The notes: a model not told the origin generated them from the letters alone. Counted from the stretch's first letter, positions 8,088-17,786 are shown. The stretch is DNA of 64,000 bases from Acidobacteriota bacterium (GCA_023389035.1 JAEWFC010000038.1:500359-564358); one strand, 5' to 3'. A program made the numbers and translations.

Positions 8088-8873
8088 TTGATCGCGATCG
8101 TGTTGAACCGAATAGTTTCAATTGCCAAGAATGCTTTCCGCGAGGCGGTGCGCGACCGCGTGCTTTACAACCTCGTGCTTTTCGTTCTTCTTCTGATCGC
8201 CGCCGGCGTAATGCTCGGCGATCTTACCGACGGACACCAGGTCCGCACAATCGTTAACATGGGGCTGAACGCGATGCTGCTCTTCGGTGTCTTTATCGCG
8301 ATCTTTGTCGGCATCGGGCTTGTTTCAAAAGAGATCGAAAAGCGGACCGTCTTCGCCATCTTTGCAAAGCCCGTCGCGCGGCACGAATTCATGATCGGCA
8401 AGTACCTCGGGCTTTGCCTCACGCTGGCAGTAAATACGATCGTGATGGGCATCGGTGTGTCGATCGCTCTTTTGATCGCCGGCGGCAGCGGCTTTGCGTT
8501 GACGATCTGGGGCACCGTCTTACTGATCTTTCTCGAGCTTACGGTGATCACTGCGGTCGCTATAATGTTTTCATCGTTCTCATCGCCGGCCCTGTCCGCC
8601 CTGCTCACATTCCTAGTATTTGTGATCGGACATTTCAGTGCCTCATTGAGAGACCTTGCGGAGAACATCGGCTCTGACGCCGCTCGCATCTTCTTTGGCG
8701 GTATCTACTACCTATTGCCGAACCTATCGCATTTCACATTTGTCACGAACGCCGCTTACGGCCAGGTGCCGCCGGCATCGATGATGCTGGGCGCTGCAGC
8801 TTACGCGTTATTGCTAAACACGATCTTGATCGGCATCACGGTGCTGATCTTCAGCCGCCGAAATTTCAAATAG
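8088..8873 (+). CDS. ABC-2 type transporter permease
   Basis: 261 residues with six predicted membrane helices and the ABC-2 permease layout: an amphipathic start (IAKNAFREAVRDRVLYNLVL), helix 2 followed by GIGLVSKEIEKRTVFAIFAKPVARHEF, a conserved cytoplasmic segment, and a long last loop before a terminal helix. TTG 8088 is used as start; GTG 8100 is the alternative. It is the first gene of a three-gene operon, 4 bp before the TPR gene; the ATPase follows that. The substrate is unknown. The first 25 bp upstream border the 42-bp repeat array. Confidence 0.85.
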   Translation: MIAIVLNRIVSIAKNAFREAVRDRVLYNLVLFVLLLIAAGVMLGDLTDGHQVRTIVNMGLNAMLLFGVFIAIFVGIGLVSKEIEKRTVFAIFAKPVARHEFMIGKYLGLCLTLAVNTIVMGIGVSIALLIAGGSGFALTIWGTVLLIFLELTVITAVAIMFSSFSSPALSALLTFLVFVIGHFSASLRDLAENIGSDAARIFFGGIYYLLPNLSHFTFVTNAAYGQVPPASMMLGAAAYALLLNTILIGITVLIFSRRNFK

Positions 8874-8877
8874 TCAG

Positions 8878-9813
8878 ATGGATCGCCAACGCACATTGAC
8901 GCTCACCGCGGCCGCACTGATCGTGCTGTGCTTTGGCGCGTCGATCTTTATGACGCGATACCTAGAACGAACGAGGCCGGCACTGCCTGCGGGATACGAA
9001 GATGACGATCCTGGCATCGAAGGCCGCCGGCTGAAAGGCTTTGTTTTCGGGGCCGAGGGCCTGATCGCCGATTGGTATTGGATGAACTCGCTGCAATACA
9101 TCGGCAACAAGATAACCAATTCTGAATTGGAATATATCGACCTCAACGATATGCGGGATCTCGATCCGCGTCTTTTGTATCCGTATCTAAAGAATGCCGT
9201 CGAGCTCGATCCCCACTTTATACCCGCGTATTCATACGGTGCGATAATGCTTCCCGCGATCGACCCGGAAAAAGCGATCGAGCTCGCAAACGATGGCATT
9301 CGCAACAACCCTGACGAATGGCGGCTCTATCATTACCTCGGGTATATCTACTGGAAACAGCAGAGATTTCAAGAAGCAGGCGAGGTCTATTCACGCGGTG
9401 CAAGGGTCGCAGGCGCTCCTTCATTTCTCGCGATGATGGCCGCCGCAATGCGGTCAAGCGGCGGCGACCGCGAGACCGCACGCTTGATGTATCAGGGAAT
9501 GTACGACCAGGCTGACAGCGATTCAACGCGCGAACCGATCCGGCTTCGACTGCTCGAGCTTGATTGGCTCGACGAACGTGATGCGATCAACGCGGCGCTA
9601 AGCGAGATGCGATCGCAAAACAACGGCGGCGAGTGCCCGAAAAGGCTAAATGATGTGTTCCCACGCCTGCGCAACGTAAAGCTTCCCCGCGGCCGTGGGT
9701 TCACGATCAATGAACGGGGCGAATTGGTCGATCCGTCCGGCGTTCCGTACGAATTGAAGGCGGAAGATTGCACCGTCGCACTCTCGACCGATTCAAAGAT
9801 ACCGAAACTCTAA
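8878..9813 (+). CDS. Membrane-anchored TPR protein in ABC transporter operon
   Basis: 311 residues: one N-terminal membrane helix (about 6-25), a segment with GLIADWYWMNSLQYIG, then TPR-like helical repeats (about 85-240; AIELANDGIRNNPDEWRLYH is typical) and a short C-terminal part with RGFTINERGELVDPSGVPY. It lies between the permease and ATPase of an ABC-2 exporter, 4 bp from each neighbour, so it is most likely a periplasmic or membrane partner of that transporter. I recognise no enzymatic motif. Confidence 0.75.
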   Translation: MDRQRTLTLTAAALIVLCFGASIFMTRYLERTRPALPAGYEDDDPGIEGRRLKGFVFGAEGLIADWYWMNSLQYIGNKITNSELEYIDLNDMRDLDPRLLYPYLKNAVELDPHFIPAYSYGAIMLPAIDPEKAIELANDGIRNNPDEWRLYHYLGYIYWKQQRFQEAGEVYSRGARVAGAPSFLAMMAAAMRSSGGDRETARLMYQGMYDQADSDSTREPIRLRLLELDWLDERDAINAALSEMRSQNNGGECPKRLNDVFPRLRNVKLPRGRGFTINERGELVDPSGVPYELKAEDCTVALSTDSKIPKL

Positions 9814-9817
9814 GACT

Positions 9818-10783
9818 ATGGAACCGATCGTTTCTATCAAGGGACTTACAAAGGACTACGACGTCGGCTTTTGGAAGAAAAGAAAGGTACGAGCGCTCGA
9901 CGAGCTGACACTTGACGTAGCGCCGGGGCAGATCTTTGGCTTTCTTGGCGGAAACGGGGCCGGTAAGACGACGACGATAAAGATCCTGATGTCTTTGCTT
10001 TATGCGACCTCAGGATCGGCCACCATTCTCGGCCATCCGATCTCCGACACCGCGATGCACAGACGGATCGGTTACTGTCCCGAGAATCCGTATTTCTACG
10101 ATTACCTGACCGCCAACGAACTGCTGAACTATTTCGGAGAGATCTTTGGGCTTTCGGCCGCAGATCGGGGCGAACGCACCGACGAACTGCTCACCGCTGT
10201 TGGCCTGGACCGCCGCGACCGCAACAAACAGCTCCGGAAGTTTTCAAAAGGAATGCTGCAGCGCGTCGGGCTCGCCCAGGCTCTGGTAAACCGGCCTGAG
10301 ATCGTTTTTCTCGATGAGCCGATGAGCGGCCTTGACCCGGTCGGACGGCGCGAAGTGCGCGAATTGATCGCGGGTCTTCAAAACCAGGGCACTACAGTAT
10401 TTATGTCGACGCACATTCTTTCGGACGTCGAAGCCCTTTGCACAAATGTCGCGATACTTCGCCGCGGCAGGCTTGCAGCGACCGGAAGGCTCGAAGATCT
10501 GCTTGCAGACGAAAGCGGTGCTGGACACTACGAGATCAGCCTGTCGGGCGTAGATGCAGGGCCGATGCGGAAAGCCTTGGATGGAAAACGATTTTTGGAA
10601 ATACACGAAAAGCCGAATGGTGCCTCGGTGAGCGTTTCGTCGGAAAGCGATATCGAGCCCATCCTCGCAGCGGCTCGCTCCGCAAATGGCCGGCTCGTTT
10701 CGGTAAACCCGATCAAGCGTTCGCTGGAAGAACTGTTCGTCGAAAGCTCGACCGAGGAACGATCTGCGGAAAGCGGAAAGTGA
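9818..10783 (+). CDS. ABC transporter ATP-binding protein
   Basis: 321 residues with all ABC ATPase motifs: Walker A GGNGAGKTT (44-52), signature KFSKGMLQR (about 141-149), Walker B EIVFLDEP (161-168), D-loop SGLDP and the switch His in FMSTHIL. The C-terminal about 90 residues resemble the regulatory tail of NatA/CcmA-like exporters. It is the last gene of the permease-TPR-ATPase operon. The signature is FSKGM rather than LSGGQ, as is common in this subfamily. Substrate unknown. Confidence 0.93.
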   Translation: MEPIVSIKGLTKDYDVGFWKKRKVRALDELTLDVAPGQIFGFLGGNGAGKTTTIKILMSLLYATSGSATILGHPISDTAMHRRIGYCPENPYFYDYLTANELLNYFGEIFGLSAADRGERTDELLTAVGLDRRDRNKQLRKFSKGMLQRVGLAQALVNRPEIVFLDEPMSGLDPVGRREVRELIAGLQNQGTTVFMSTHILSDVEALCTNVAILRRGRLAATGRLEDLLADESGAGHYEISLSGVDAGPMRKALDGKRFLEIHEKPNGASVSVSSESDIEPILAAARSANGRLVSVNPIKRSLEELFVESSTEERSAESGK

Positions 10784-10837
10784 TCGGCAGTACGACCCGA
10801 AAGTTCACACGCCGCACTTTGGCAGTGCACGGAGAGA

Positions 10838-11353
10838 TCACGAAGCCAGCCGAATTGCAGTAACGGTCCAACGAATATTCGCCCGATCGTCCTTGGGCTG
10901 AAAGCCCGATATCTCAAGCGTCACACGGATCGTCTCATCCGGACCGAGTTCCGGCCGCTGCGTCGGCACTACTAACACTGTCTTATCACGAACGACCTGA
11001 CTTTGCTGATCTATCACGGCGACATTCAGTTCCAGCCCGTTATAGGTTCGCGTTCCCTTATTTCGAACGTCCGCGGCGATATACATCGAAATATGGCCGA
11101 ACGCATTGGGCGATTCTACCGTGTCATCCCCGGTATTGATCAGAATGTCGTTGGCGAGCTGTTCGAATTCCGGATCTCCCGGGCGTAAGGCGTCAGCCAG
11201 CACGGCAGCTTTTTGATCTGCCATCGACGGGCGGAGCATCAGCACGCCGACGAACGCAGCAACCAGAACGAGCCCGACCAAGATCCCTACCATCAAACCG
11301 CGATTCATCAGTGGCTTTTTGTCGTTGTGATGAGCTAAGGATTCCATGTCCAT
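10838..11353 (-). CDS. Membrane-anchored hypothetical protein with beta-sandwich-like domain
   Basis: 171 residues with one membrane helix (about 17-40) after a short cytoplasmic start, so the rest is outside the cytoplasm. The outer part has alternating hydrophobic strands (AADVRNKGTRTYNGLELNVA, then VVPTQRPELGPDETIRVTLE), a pattern like FxLYD or DUF2393-type beta domains, but I cannot confirm the family. It is convergent with the ABC operon and divergent from priA across 65 bp. No catalytic motif is visible. Confidence 0.65.
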   Translation of the reverse strand: MDMESLAHHNDKKPLMNRGLMVGILVGLVLVAAFVGVLMLRPSMADQKAAVLADALRPGDPEFEQLANDILINTGDDTVESPNAFGHISMYIAADVRNKGTRTYNGLELNVAVIDQQSQVVRDKTVLVVPTQRPELGPDETIRVTLEISGFQPKDDRANIRWTVTAIRLAS

Positions 11354-11418
11354 TGTCTTTAGATGCTAGTTTTCAGATAAAGTTCCACTAGGTTATCATC
11401 AGGCGAGAACAACCCGAA

Positions 11419-13890
11419 ATGCCAGATCCCGCCCGCGAAAGTTCCCCGTCCCATCGCTACACCGAGATCGCGCTGCCGCTGCCCTTTCGCCGGACCTTTA
11501 CGTATTTGCTGCCGCGGGAAATGTCAGATGTGATACGTATCGGATCACGCGTGCTTGTCCCATTTGGTAAGCGGCTTTTGACCGGATACGCTACGGGCTT
11601 TCACAATGATCTCGCTGCTGACCTGGACGAATCGGCGATAAAGCCCATCCACGAGCTGATAGATAATGAACCGCTGATCACGGATGACATCCTGAACCTG
11701 ACGCGCTGGACGGCGGACTATTACGCCGCGTCGTGGGGCGAAGTGCTTAAGGCATCGCTTCCCGCAGGTATCAATGCCGCCATCGCCAGTCGGCATTTCA
11801 TAACGGAAAGCGGGCGCGAATCCTTGTTGGCCGCAAAAAGCAGGAAGGCGGTGAAGTGGCAGATACTCGAACATCTGAAGGAGCATGGCGAAACCGAGGG
11901 TTCCGAGCTTGAAAGATCATTTGGGATCGCCGCGGCGAGGCGTGCGATCAGCGAGCTGACACGCCTGGGCCACATTACGACCGAAAGAGAGGCAGATCCC
12001 GCAAAAGTAAAACCAAAACGCCAAAAGGCGGTCAGGCTGTTGAATACCGACGCCGGAGATACGGCTCTCACCGACGCTCAGCGACGGATCATCAATACGC
12101 TGACGCAAAGCGGCGGCGAGATGCTTTTCACCGATCTGATGGAGCGGGCTGAAACAGGAGCATCGCCGGTCACCACGCTAGCGAAACGCGGATCACTTGA
12201 GGTGTACGTCCGCGATGTGATGCGCGACCCGCTTGCAGACGCCGCTTTGCCCCAATTTGATGAACTGAAATTGAACGCCGAACAGACATTTGTTCTAGGC
12301 GAGATCACACGTGCTCTCGATGATGCTGAATACAAGGCTTTCCTGCTCCACGGCGTTACAGGAAGCGGTAAAACCGAAGTTTACATACGAGCAATGAGAT
12401 CTGCTCTCGCGGACGGACGGTCATCACTGATGCTCGTGCCGGAGATCGCTCTGACACCGATCTTTTCACGCCGGTTGAGAGCCCACTTTGGACAACAGGT
12501 TGCAATACTTCATTCAAATCTCGGTCCGGGTGAGCGTTTTGATGAATGGCGACGAATAAAACGCGGCGAGGCACGCATCGCGATCGGTACGCGTTCCGCT
12601 GTTTTTGCTCCGCTTTCTGACCTCGGCCTCGTCATCGTCGATGAAGAGCATGACGGATCGTATCGGCAAAACGAATCACGGTTCTACAACGCACGCGACG
12701 TCGCCGTGATGCGTGCACATTCTGCCGGCGCGGTTGTTGTGCTGGGCTCGGCGACGCCGGCACTCGAAACTTACCACAACGCCCGCAGCGGGAAATACCA
12801 ATACCTGCAGCTGCAAAACCGTATCGAAGGGCGGCCGCTCGCGAAAGCGGAGCTGATCGATATGCGCGAGGTGTTCAAGCGTTCGGGTAAAGATGTGGTC
12901 TTCTCGCCGCAGATGCTGGAGGCGATAGAGGAAACTCACCGCAAGGGTGAACAAGTGATCGTACTATTAAATCGCCGCGGATTTTCCTCGTTCGTGCTTT
13001 GCAGATCATGCGGCGAAACGCTTCGATGCAAGAATTGCGATATCACGCTGACGTATCACAAACGCGATGATCGCGTCGTCTGTCACTACTGCAACTACGG
13101 CACCGATACGCCGGCAGTTTGCCCGTTTTGCGAGAGCGAGTTCTTGTACTTCATCGGACAAGGCACAGAGCAGATCGAGGACATCCTGCTAAAGCGTTTT
13201 CCAAAATTAAGGATCGCGCGCGTGGATCGTGATTCGACGAAACGAAAAGGCGAGATGGCGAAGACGCTGCTCGCATTCGACCGCGGCGATATCGACATTC
13301 TCGTTGGAACACAAATGCTCGCGAAGGGGCACGATTTTCACAACGTGACGCTGGTCGCGGTGGTGTCGGTCGACACAGGATTGGGATTGCCCGATCTGCG
13401 GGCTGCGGAAAGGACGTTTCAATTGCTGACTCAGGTAGCGGGACGTGCCGGTCGCGGAGCTCTGCCCGGCCGCGTCTTGATACAAACCTATTACCCCGAG
13501 CACTACGCCCTAAGACATGCCGTAAATCAGGATTTCGAAGGCTTTTATGAGGAAGAGATACGTTACCGCGAGCGAATGAGCTATCCGCCCTTTGTCGTGC
13601 TCGCGTCCATTCTGCTAAAGCACAAAGACGAAGCGTACGCCGTAAAGTCAGGACGTATCTTGCGAGACGCCCTTGACCGCACAAATCAGGATAAAGCCCT
13701 AAGAATTCTCGGCCCAGGCCCTGCACCGATCTCGCGGATAAAGAATGAATTCCGCTTTCAGATGATCATCAAGTCGCCGTCGAGGAAGCTCTTAAGGTCT
13801 CGCCTCGACTCCGCTCTCGCAGAAGCCGAGGCTCTAGGTTCCGATAAACGCATCACTCAGATCGAGATCGACCCTGTGAATCTGATGTAG
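11419..13890 (+). CDS. priA: Primosomal protein N' (replication restart helicase)
   Basis: 823 residues. An N-terminal 3'-DNA-binding and winged-helix region (1-about 270) is followed by a superfamily 2 helicase core with Walker A GVTGSGKTE (about 312-320) and DEEHD, then a zinc-binding insertion with paired cysteines (CRSCGETLRCKNC and CHYCNYG...CPFC), and helicase motifs VGTQMLAKGHDF and TQVAGRAGRG. PriA binds stalled forks and reloads DnaB. The length and order are normal. It is transcribed from the 65-bp gap shared with the divergent membrane protein. Confidence 0.96.
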   Translation: MPDPARESSPSHRYTEIALPLPFRRTFTYLLPREMSDVIRIGSRVLVPFGKRLLTGYATGFHNDLAADLDESAIKPIHELIDNEPLITDDILNLTRWTADYYAASWGEVLKASLPAGINAAIASRHFITESGRESLLAAKSRKAVKWQILEHLKEHGETEGSELERSFGIAAARRAISELTRLGHITTEREADPAKVKPKRQKAVRLLNTDAGDTALTDAQRRIINTLTQSGGEMLFTDLMERAETGASPVTTLAKRGSLEVYVRDVMRDPLADAALPQFDELKLNAEQTFVLGEITRALDDAEYKAFLLHGVTGSGKTEVYIRAMRSALADGRSSLMLVPEIALTPIFSRRLRAHFGQQVAILHSNLGPGERFDEWRRIKRGEARIAIGTRSAVFAPLSDLGLVIVDEEHDGSYRQNESRFYNARDVAVMRAHSAGAVVVLGSATPALETYHNARSGKYQYLQLQNRIEGRPLAKAELIDMREVFKRSGKDVVFSPQMLEAIEETHRKGEQVIVLLNRRGFSSFVLCRSCGETLRCKNCDITLTYHKRDDRVVCHYCNYGTDTPAVCPFCESEFLYFIGQGTEQIEDILLKRFPKLRIARVDRDSTKRKGEMAKTLLAFDRGDIDILVGTQMLAKGHDFHNVTLVAVVSVDTGLGLPDLRAAERTFQLLTQVAGRAGRGALPGRVLIQTYYPEHYALRHAVNQDFEGFYEEEIRYRERMSYPPFVVLASILLKHKDEAYAVKSGRILRDALDRTNQDKALRILGPGPAPISRIKNEFRFQMIIKSPSRKLLRSRLDSALAEAEALGSDKRITQIEIDPVNLM

Positions 13891-13904
13891 TTCGCAGGCG
13901 GTCG

Positions 13905-14516
13905 CTAATTGACCGCAGTTGATGCCAGCTGTGCAGATCGGACCTTCACGTTCGCGTAGATCTCTTGCAGTGATATCTTGCAGTTGACCGCGTCGAGCGA
14001 AACGACGTCATCGCGTTCATTGTAGATCCGGTAGATCCACTGTTTCTGATTCTGGCGTGCGTAATGCTCGACCCGCATCTCATCCTGTTTGATCAGCAAA
14101 CATTCCTTGATACTGGCCATTTCCAGAAAGCTCTCAAGCTTTTTCGTCTTATCGGAAGTGTTCGTCTCGCTCGAGAAGATCTCAACGACGACCGTCGGAT
14201 TAAGCAGCAGGTCCTGATTTTGGTCGGCGAACGAAGGTTCTCCGTTCACCAGCACCAGATCGGGATAGCAGATGAAATTATTCCGCAGTTTTACCCGCAT
14301 GTTGCTGATATAGATCTCAGCCTTGTGGCCATGCAGGCGGCTGCCGATGCCTATGGCCGCATTAGATACAAGCAGGTTGTGTGGCCTGTCAGCTCCGGCC
14401 CGGCCTACTACCTTTCCATTGATCAGATCGCTCTTTGTGGGACTCTGTCTTTCCGCCATCATATAATCCTCCGCCGTTCCCGCACGAAATTGCGTGTTAG
14501 TGGGCCGTTCGCTCAT
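13905..14516 (-). CDS. Uma2 family (DUF820) restriction-endonuclease-like protein
   Basis: 203 residues with the Uma2 pattern: an ELI/DLINGKVV strand near residue 30, a PDLVLVNGEP segment with the conserved PD, and VVVEIFSSET, where the E-x-x-S is the usual second half of the PD-(D/E)XK site. This family is abundant in cyanobacteria and several soil phyla as single genes of unknown biological role. The gene is convergent with priA (14-bp gap) and divergent from lpxD. Confidence 0.85.
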   Translation of the reverse strand: MSERPTNTQFRAGTAEDYMMAERQSPTKSDLINGKVVGRAGADRPHNLLVSNAAIGIGSRLHGHKAEIYISNMRVKLRNNFICYPDLVLVNGEPSFADQNQDLLLNPTVVVEIFSSETNTSDKTKKLESFLEMASIKECLLIKQDEMRVEHYARQNQKQWIYRIYNERDDVVSLDAVNCKISLQEIYANVKVRSAQLASTAVN

Positions 14517-14641
14517 ACTACTCGAAGCTCCTGTAAAGTGTTTTATTGATTTATCGCTAAACGGTGGGCGTTTTGCTCAGGGAGAGGATGTCTGTGAAAA
14601 TAGTGTGGCACACGCCGCGTTAGTTTATCAAGGTAATTTAT

Positions 14642-15673
14642 ATGAAACTTTCCGAACTCGCGGAAAAAACCTCGACCGTGCTTGAATCCGGCATACCCGA
14701 CACCGAGATCGCAGCGGCTGCGGGTCTCGATATCGCTGTTGCGGGCTGCGTCACCTTCCTGGCGAATCCGAAATACACGCCGCAAGTTCGAGGTACGCAG
14801 GCTTCCGCGATCTTTGTGAATGAGGGCGTAGATGTCGGCCGTAGTGATATCGCGGTTTTGCGGGCAAAGGACGCTTATCTTGCCTATACACGTGCTTTGC
14901 GGCTCTTTCATCCGGATCCGGCGGTCATTCCGGGCAAACATCCGACGGCTATCATCGATCCGACGGCCGACGTTTCCGCCCTCGCTGAGATCGGTGCGAA
15001 CGTCGTGATCGGGGCGAACGCCCGGGTCGCTGCCGGCGTGCGGGTATTCCCCAATGTCACGCTTTACGATGGTTCGGTTGTCGGTGAAAACTCTGTGCTC
15101 CATTCCGGAGTTTCGATCCGCGAGAATTGCGAGATCGGCCGCAACTGCATCATTCACAACAATTCGACGATAGGTTCCGACGGCTTCGGCTATGCGAAGG
15201 ATGAAGAGAAGCGTTGGCTAAAGATCCCGCAGACCGGCCGCGTGGTTCTGGAAGACGATGTCGAGATCGGCGCGAACACCGCGATCGACCGGGCATCCGT
15301 CGGCGAGACACGAATCAAACGCGGCGCGAAGCTCGACAACCTCGTCCAGATCGGCCATTCGTGCACGGTCGATGAAGACGCTCTTATTTGTTCACAAACC
15401 GGGCTCGCAGGCTCGAGCCACATTGGCAAACGCGTAATACTCGCCGGCCAGGTCGGCATCGCCGGGCATTTGAAGGTCGGCGACGACGCTGTTATCACCG
15501 CCAAATCCGCTACCTCGCACGACGTCGAACCCGGCAAGATCATCTCCGGCATTCCCGGCTTCGACAACAGGGATTGGCTGCGTTCCACTGCCGCTTACAG
15601 GCGCCTCGGCGAATTCGCCCAACGTCTCAAGAGGCTCGAACGCCTGCTCGAAAAGTCCGAACCGCCTGGGTAA
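14642..15673 (+). CDS. lpxD: UDP-3-O-(3-hydroxyacyl)glucosamine N-acyltransferase
   Basis: 343 residues: an N-terminal uridine-binding domain (1-about 100), then a left-handed beta-helix of hexapeptide repeats (IGANVVIGANARVAAGVRVF and similar) and a C-terminal helical tail. Catalytic-type His239 lies in QIGHSCTVDEDA; NSTIGSDGFGYA is the substrate loop. It adds the N-linked acyl chain in lipid A synthesis, showing an outer membrane with lipopolysaccharide. It stands alone here rather than beside fabZ/lpxA. AAGGT precedes the ATG. Confidence 0.96.
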   Translation: MKLSELAEKTSTVLESGIPDTEIAAAAGLDIAVAGCVTFLANPKYTPQVRGTQASAIFVNEGVDVGRSDIAVLRAKDAYLAYTRALRLFHPDPAVIPGKHPTAIIDPTADVSALAEIGANVVIGANARVAAGVRVFPNVTLYDGSVVGENSVLHSGVSIRENCEIGRNCIIHNNSTIGSDGFGYAKDEEKRWLKIPQTGRVVLEDDVEIGANTAIDRASVGETRIKRGAKLDNLVQIGHSCTVDEDALICSQTGLAGSSHIGKRVILAGQVGIAGHLKVGDDAVITAKSATSHDVEPGKIISGIPGFDNRDWLRSTAAYRRLGEFAQRLKRLERLLEKSEPPG

Positions 15674-15779
15674 GAGGGCGGCCAGTTCGCTGGAAAGCAG
15701 GAAATGTTGAACACCGGATTCCCGTGAAACTCCTGAGAATAGTCCGCGAAGATCCGTGTTAATCTGTTGTTAAAAAGAT

Positions 15780-16226
15780 ATGAGCAAATCAGAATCCGGA
15801 TACGACATCACGCGTCTTGACGCAGACACGATCGAAACTTTGGCTAGCGACTTGAACGAAGAAGAGCGCCGCGTGCTTTTGAACCACGGCACGGAGGCTC
15901 CGTTTTGCGGGACCTTGCTTGATAACAAACTTGACGGGACCTATGCGTGCCGCCTTTGCGGGCTGCCGCTCTTCGCTTCGAAGCACAAGTTCGATTCGGG
16001 CACGGGTTGGCCGTCGTTCTACACGCCCTTCGACCGCGAACACCTCGAAAACATCGACGACAACAGCTACGGAATGCGCCGCACCGAGATCCGCTGCGCC
16101 CGCTGCGGCGGCCACCAAGGCCACGTCTTCCCCGACGGCCCGCCGCCCACCGGCCAACGCTACTGCCTAAATTCCGCCTCGCTCGAATTCTTCAACGAAG
16201 GCGACGACATACCGCAGAAAGGTTAG
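15780..16226 (+). CDS. msrB: Peptide-methionine (R)-S-oxide reductase
   Basis: 148 residues of the SelR fold. Two CxxC pairs (CRLCG and CARCGGHQGH) bind zinc, GTGWPSFY is the substrate motif, and RYCLNSASLEF contains the catalytic Cys. The enzyme repairs oxidised methionine (R form). No signal peptide, so it is cytoplasmic. It lies 106 bp after lpxD and has its own terminator. Confidence 0.96.
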   Translation: MSKSESGYDITRLDADTIETLASDLNEEERRVLLNHGTEAPFCGTLLDNKLDGTYACRLCGLPLFASKHKFDSGTGWPSFYTPFDREHLENIDDNSYGMRRTEIRCARCGGHQGHVFPDGPPPTGQRYCLNSASLEFFNEGDDIPQKG

Positions 16227-16259
16227 TTCCGAAGAAGCGGCATATTCGTTTTGAGAGCA

Positions 16260-16281
16260 AGGCCCTTGACGGGCCTCTTTA
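16260..16281 (+). terminator. Terminator after msrB
   Basis: A 6-bp stem (AGGCCC / GGGCCT) with a TTGAC loop followed by CTTTA. It overlaps the stop codon of the convergent minus-strand gene. Confidence 0.6.
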
Positions 16282-17169
16282 CTTTCGGTTGCGGACCACG
16301 GGAAGGTCCAGCGGATTTTCGCGGACGTCGTCTGCGTACGTCGCGGGTGGTGGTTTCTTTGTCTCGGCTCCTGCGGCGTTGAGAATGAATTCGTTGAAAA
16401 TGCGTTGTTTTAGCGGAGCAAAACGATCGGGCGGATCGATATAATCCGGGTCTTTCTCGTGGGTCTTGACGTCGTACTTTTTGTGTTCGTCAAGCCCGCG
16501 GACTGACGTCTCGGCGAAGTTGTACGAACCCTGATGCTCCATGTTCGTGATAACCCGATCGATGACGATCTCTACCTTGTTTACCGATCCGATCCGCGAA
16601 ACGCGATGCTGTTTATCATACAGACCCTGTGATCCAAGTTCGCGGGTTACGCGAATAACCGGGTTCGTGATGATCGTTTCCTTTGATCCGCCAGTGCCGT
16701 CCGGACAGATCAGCTTGAAAACAGGAATTCCCGTTTGACGCCGAAAGATCTGCGTATTGAGCGCATCAGCCCCCGAAAACCATCCGAAGATGCCAGGCTT
16801 ATCGCCCCAGTGATATATCGACCCTCCGGCACTCATCTGATACCAAACTTCGACCTCTTCGTCGAAATATACGTCGTCGGAAAGCGAGAACCGGGTGGCG
16901 ATACGGCCGGGTGTTATAGGCAGGCGATTCATCTGCCCATATGATCTTATCTGCTGCATCCAGTGGCCGGACAAGTTCTTGTCCACCAGCCGCAGGGTTT
17001 TGGGTTCGACGTTAAAGTAGTTTCGAAGCTTGTGCAGCCATTGCGGGACCTTCTTCGGAAATATCGTTGCCCAACCTCCGGCATCCTGAACGGACTTTAG
17101 AATGTCCGCGGCATTGTTGAGCACCCAGTTCGTCGAGTCCGGTATTTCGGAGGCATATAACAATCCCAT
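16279..17169 (-). CDS. Unrecognised protein, second gene of an orphan pair
   Basis: 296 residues, no signal peptide and no membrane helix. I recognise no family. Features visible: a Trp-rich N-terminal half (GGWATIFP, PQWLHKL, SGHWMQQ, VEVWYQM, IYHWGDKPGIFGWFSG), a centre with alternating strands (NKVEIVIDRVITNMEHQGSY) and a Pro-rich C-terminal tail (ETKKPPPATY). GAGG lies 7 nt before the ATG. It follows a second unrecognised gene by 23 bp on the same strand, so the two are probably cotranscribed. Confidence 0.6.
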   Translation of the reverse strand: MGLLYASEIPDSTNWVLNNAADILKSVQDAGGWATIFPKKVPQWLHKLRNYFNVEPKTLRLVDKNLSGHWMQQIRSYGQMNRLPITPGRIATRFSLSDDVYFDEEVEVWYQMSAGGSIYHWGDKPGIFGWFSGADALNTQIFRRQTGIPVFKLICPDGTGGSKETIITNPVIRVTRELGSQGLYDKQHRVSRIGSVNKVEIVIDRVITNMEHQGSYNFAETSVRGLDEHKKYDVKTHEKDPDYIDPPDRFAPLKQRIFNEFILNAAGAETKKPPPATYADDVRENPLDLPVVRNRK

Positions 17170-17192
17170 ATCAATACCTCAGTTAATTTTCA

Positions 17193-17657
17193 CTAACGAT
17201 CGACGTAATTTCGAAATAGCGACGGATCGTCCAGCGACGGATGCTGCTCCGCGGCCCGCTTGTCCATCAATGCGTTCATCGCCACGCCAAACTCCTTGAT
17301 CTTTTCCCGTGTATGTTGGGGATTCAATATACCGGTGATCGTAAGATTCGTTTCCATCAGGCTTACCGCCCAAGCATCAAACGTGATCACGTTCTGGGTG
17401 AGCATTTGATAGTTGCTGTCATTCGGACTCGCATTCTGCATCATCGAACCCGTTATGCAGATATTCTCGATGCGTGCAAGAGCCCCTTCGAGATGCCGAA
17501 GCTCGCTTCTCGCCTCCTTCACCTCAGTTAGCAGCGAGCCATAAACCCGGCGAAGAGTTGCCGATGCCTCGGGTCCTGATATCTGCCCTGACGCCAACAA
17601 GGTTCGTATCCCGCGAAATGCGCCCTCTCGTATCAAAGTTCCACGAACGTCTGCCAT
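17193..17657 (-). CDS. Unrecognised small helical protein, first gene of an orphan pair
   Basis: 154 residues, soluble, mostly helical by composition, with a heptad-like stretch (VKEARSELRHLEGALARIEN). No family recognised. A very strong GGAGGG ribosome binding site sits 7 nt upstream of the ATG. It precedes the 296-residue orphan gene by 23 bp. A binding partner role for the larger protein is possible but only inferred from the pairing. Confidence 0.6.
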   Translation of the reverse strand: MADVRGTLIREGAFRGIRTLLASGQISGPEASATLRRVYGSLLTEVKEARSELRHLEGALARIENICITGSMMQNASPNDSNYQMLTQNVITFDAWAVSLMETNLTITGILNPQHTREKIKEFGVAMNALMDKRAAEQHPSLDDPSLFRNYVDR

Positions 17658-17733
17658 TACTCAGCCCTCCAAGCGATAGATCTGAACCAATATTGTGTGA
17701 CGGCGATTGTAACTCAAGTTTGCAAACAGACAA

Positions 17734-17764
17734 CAAAAAAAGCAGGCCCAGCGGCCCGCTTTTT
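17734..17764 (-). terminator. Terminator after amidohydrolase operon
   Basis: Read on the minus strand: AGCGGGCC-GCTG-GGCCTGCT (one mismatch) followed by a long T run. It lies 22 bp after the stop of the last amidohydrolase gene and between it and the orphan pair, so the two groups are separate transcripts. Confidence 0.75.
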
Positions 17765-17786
17765 CACCAAGACAATTTTCGGCTTC

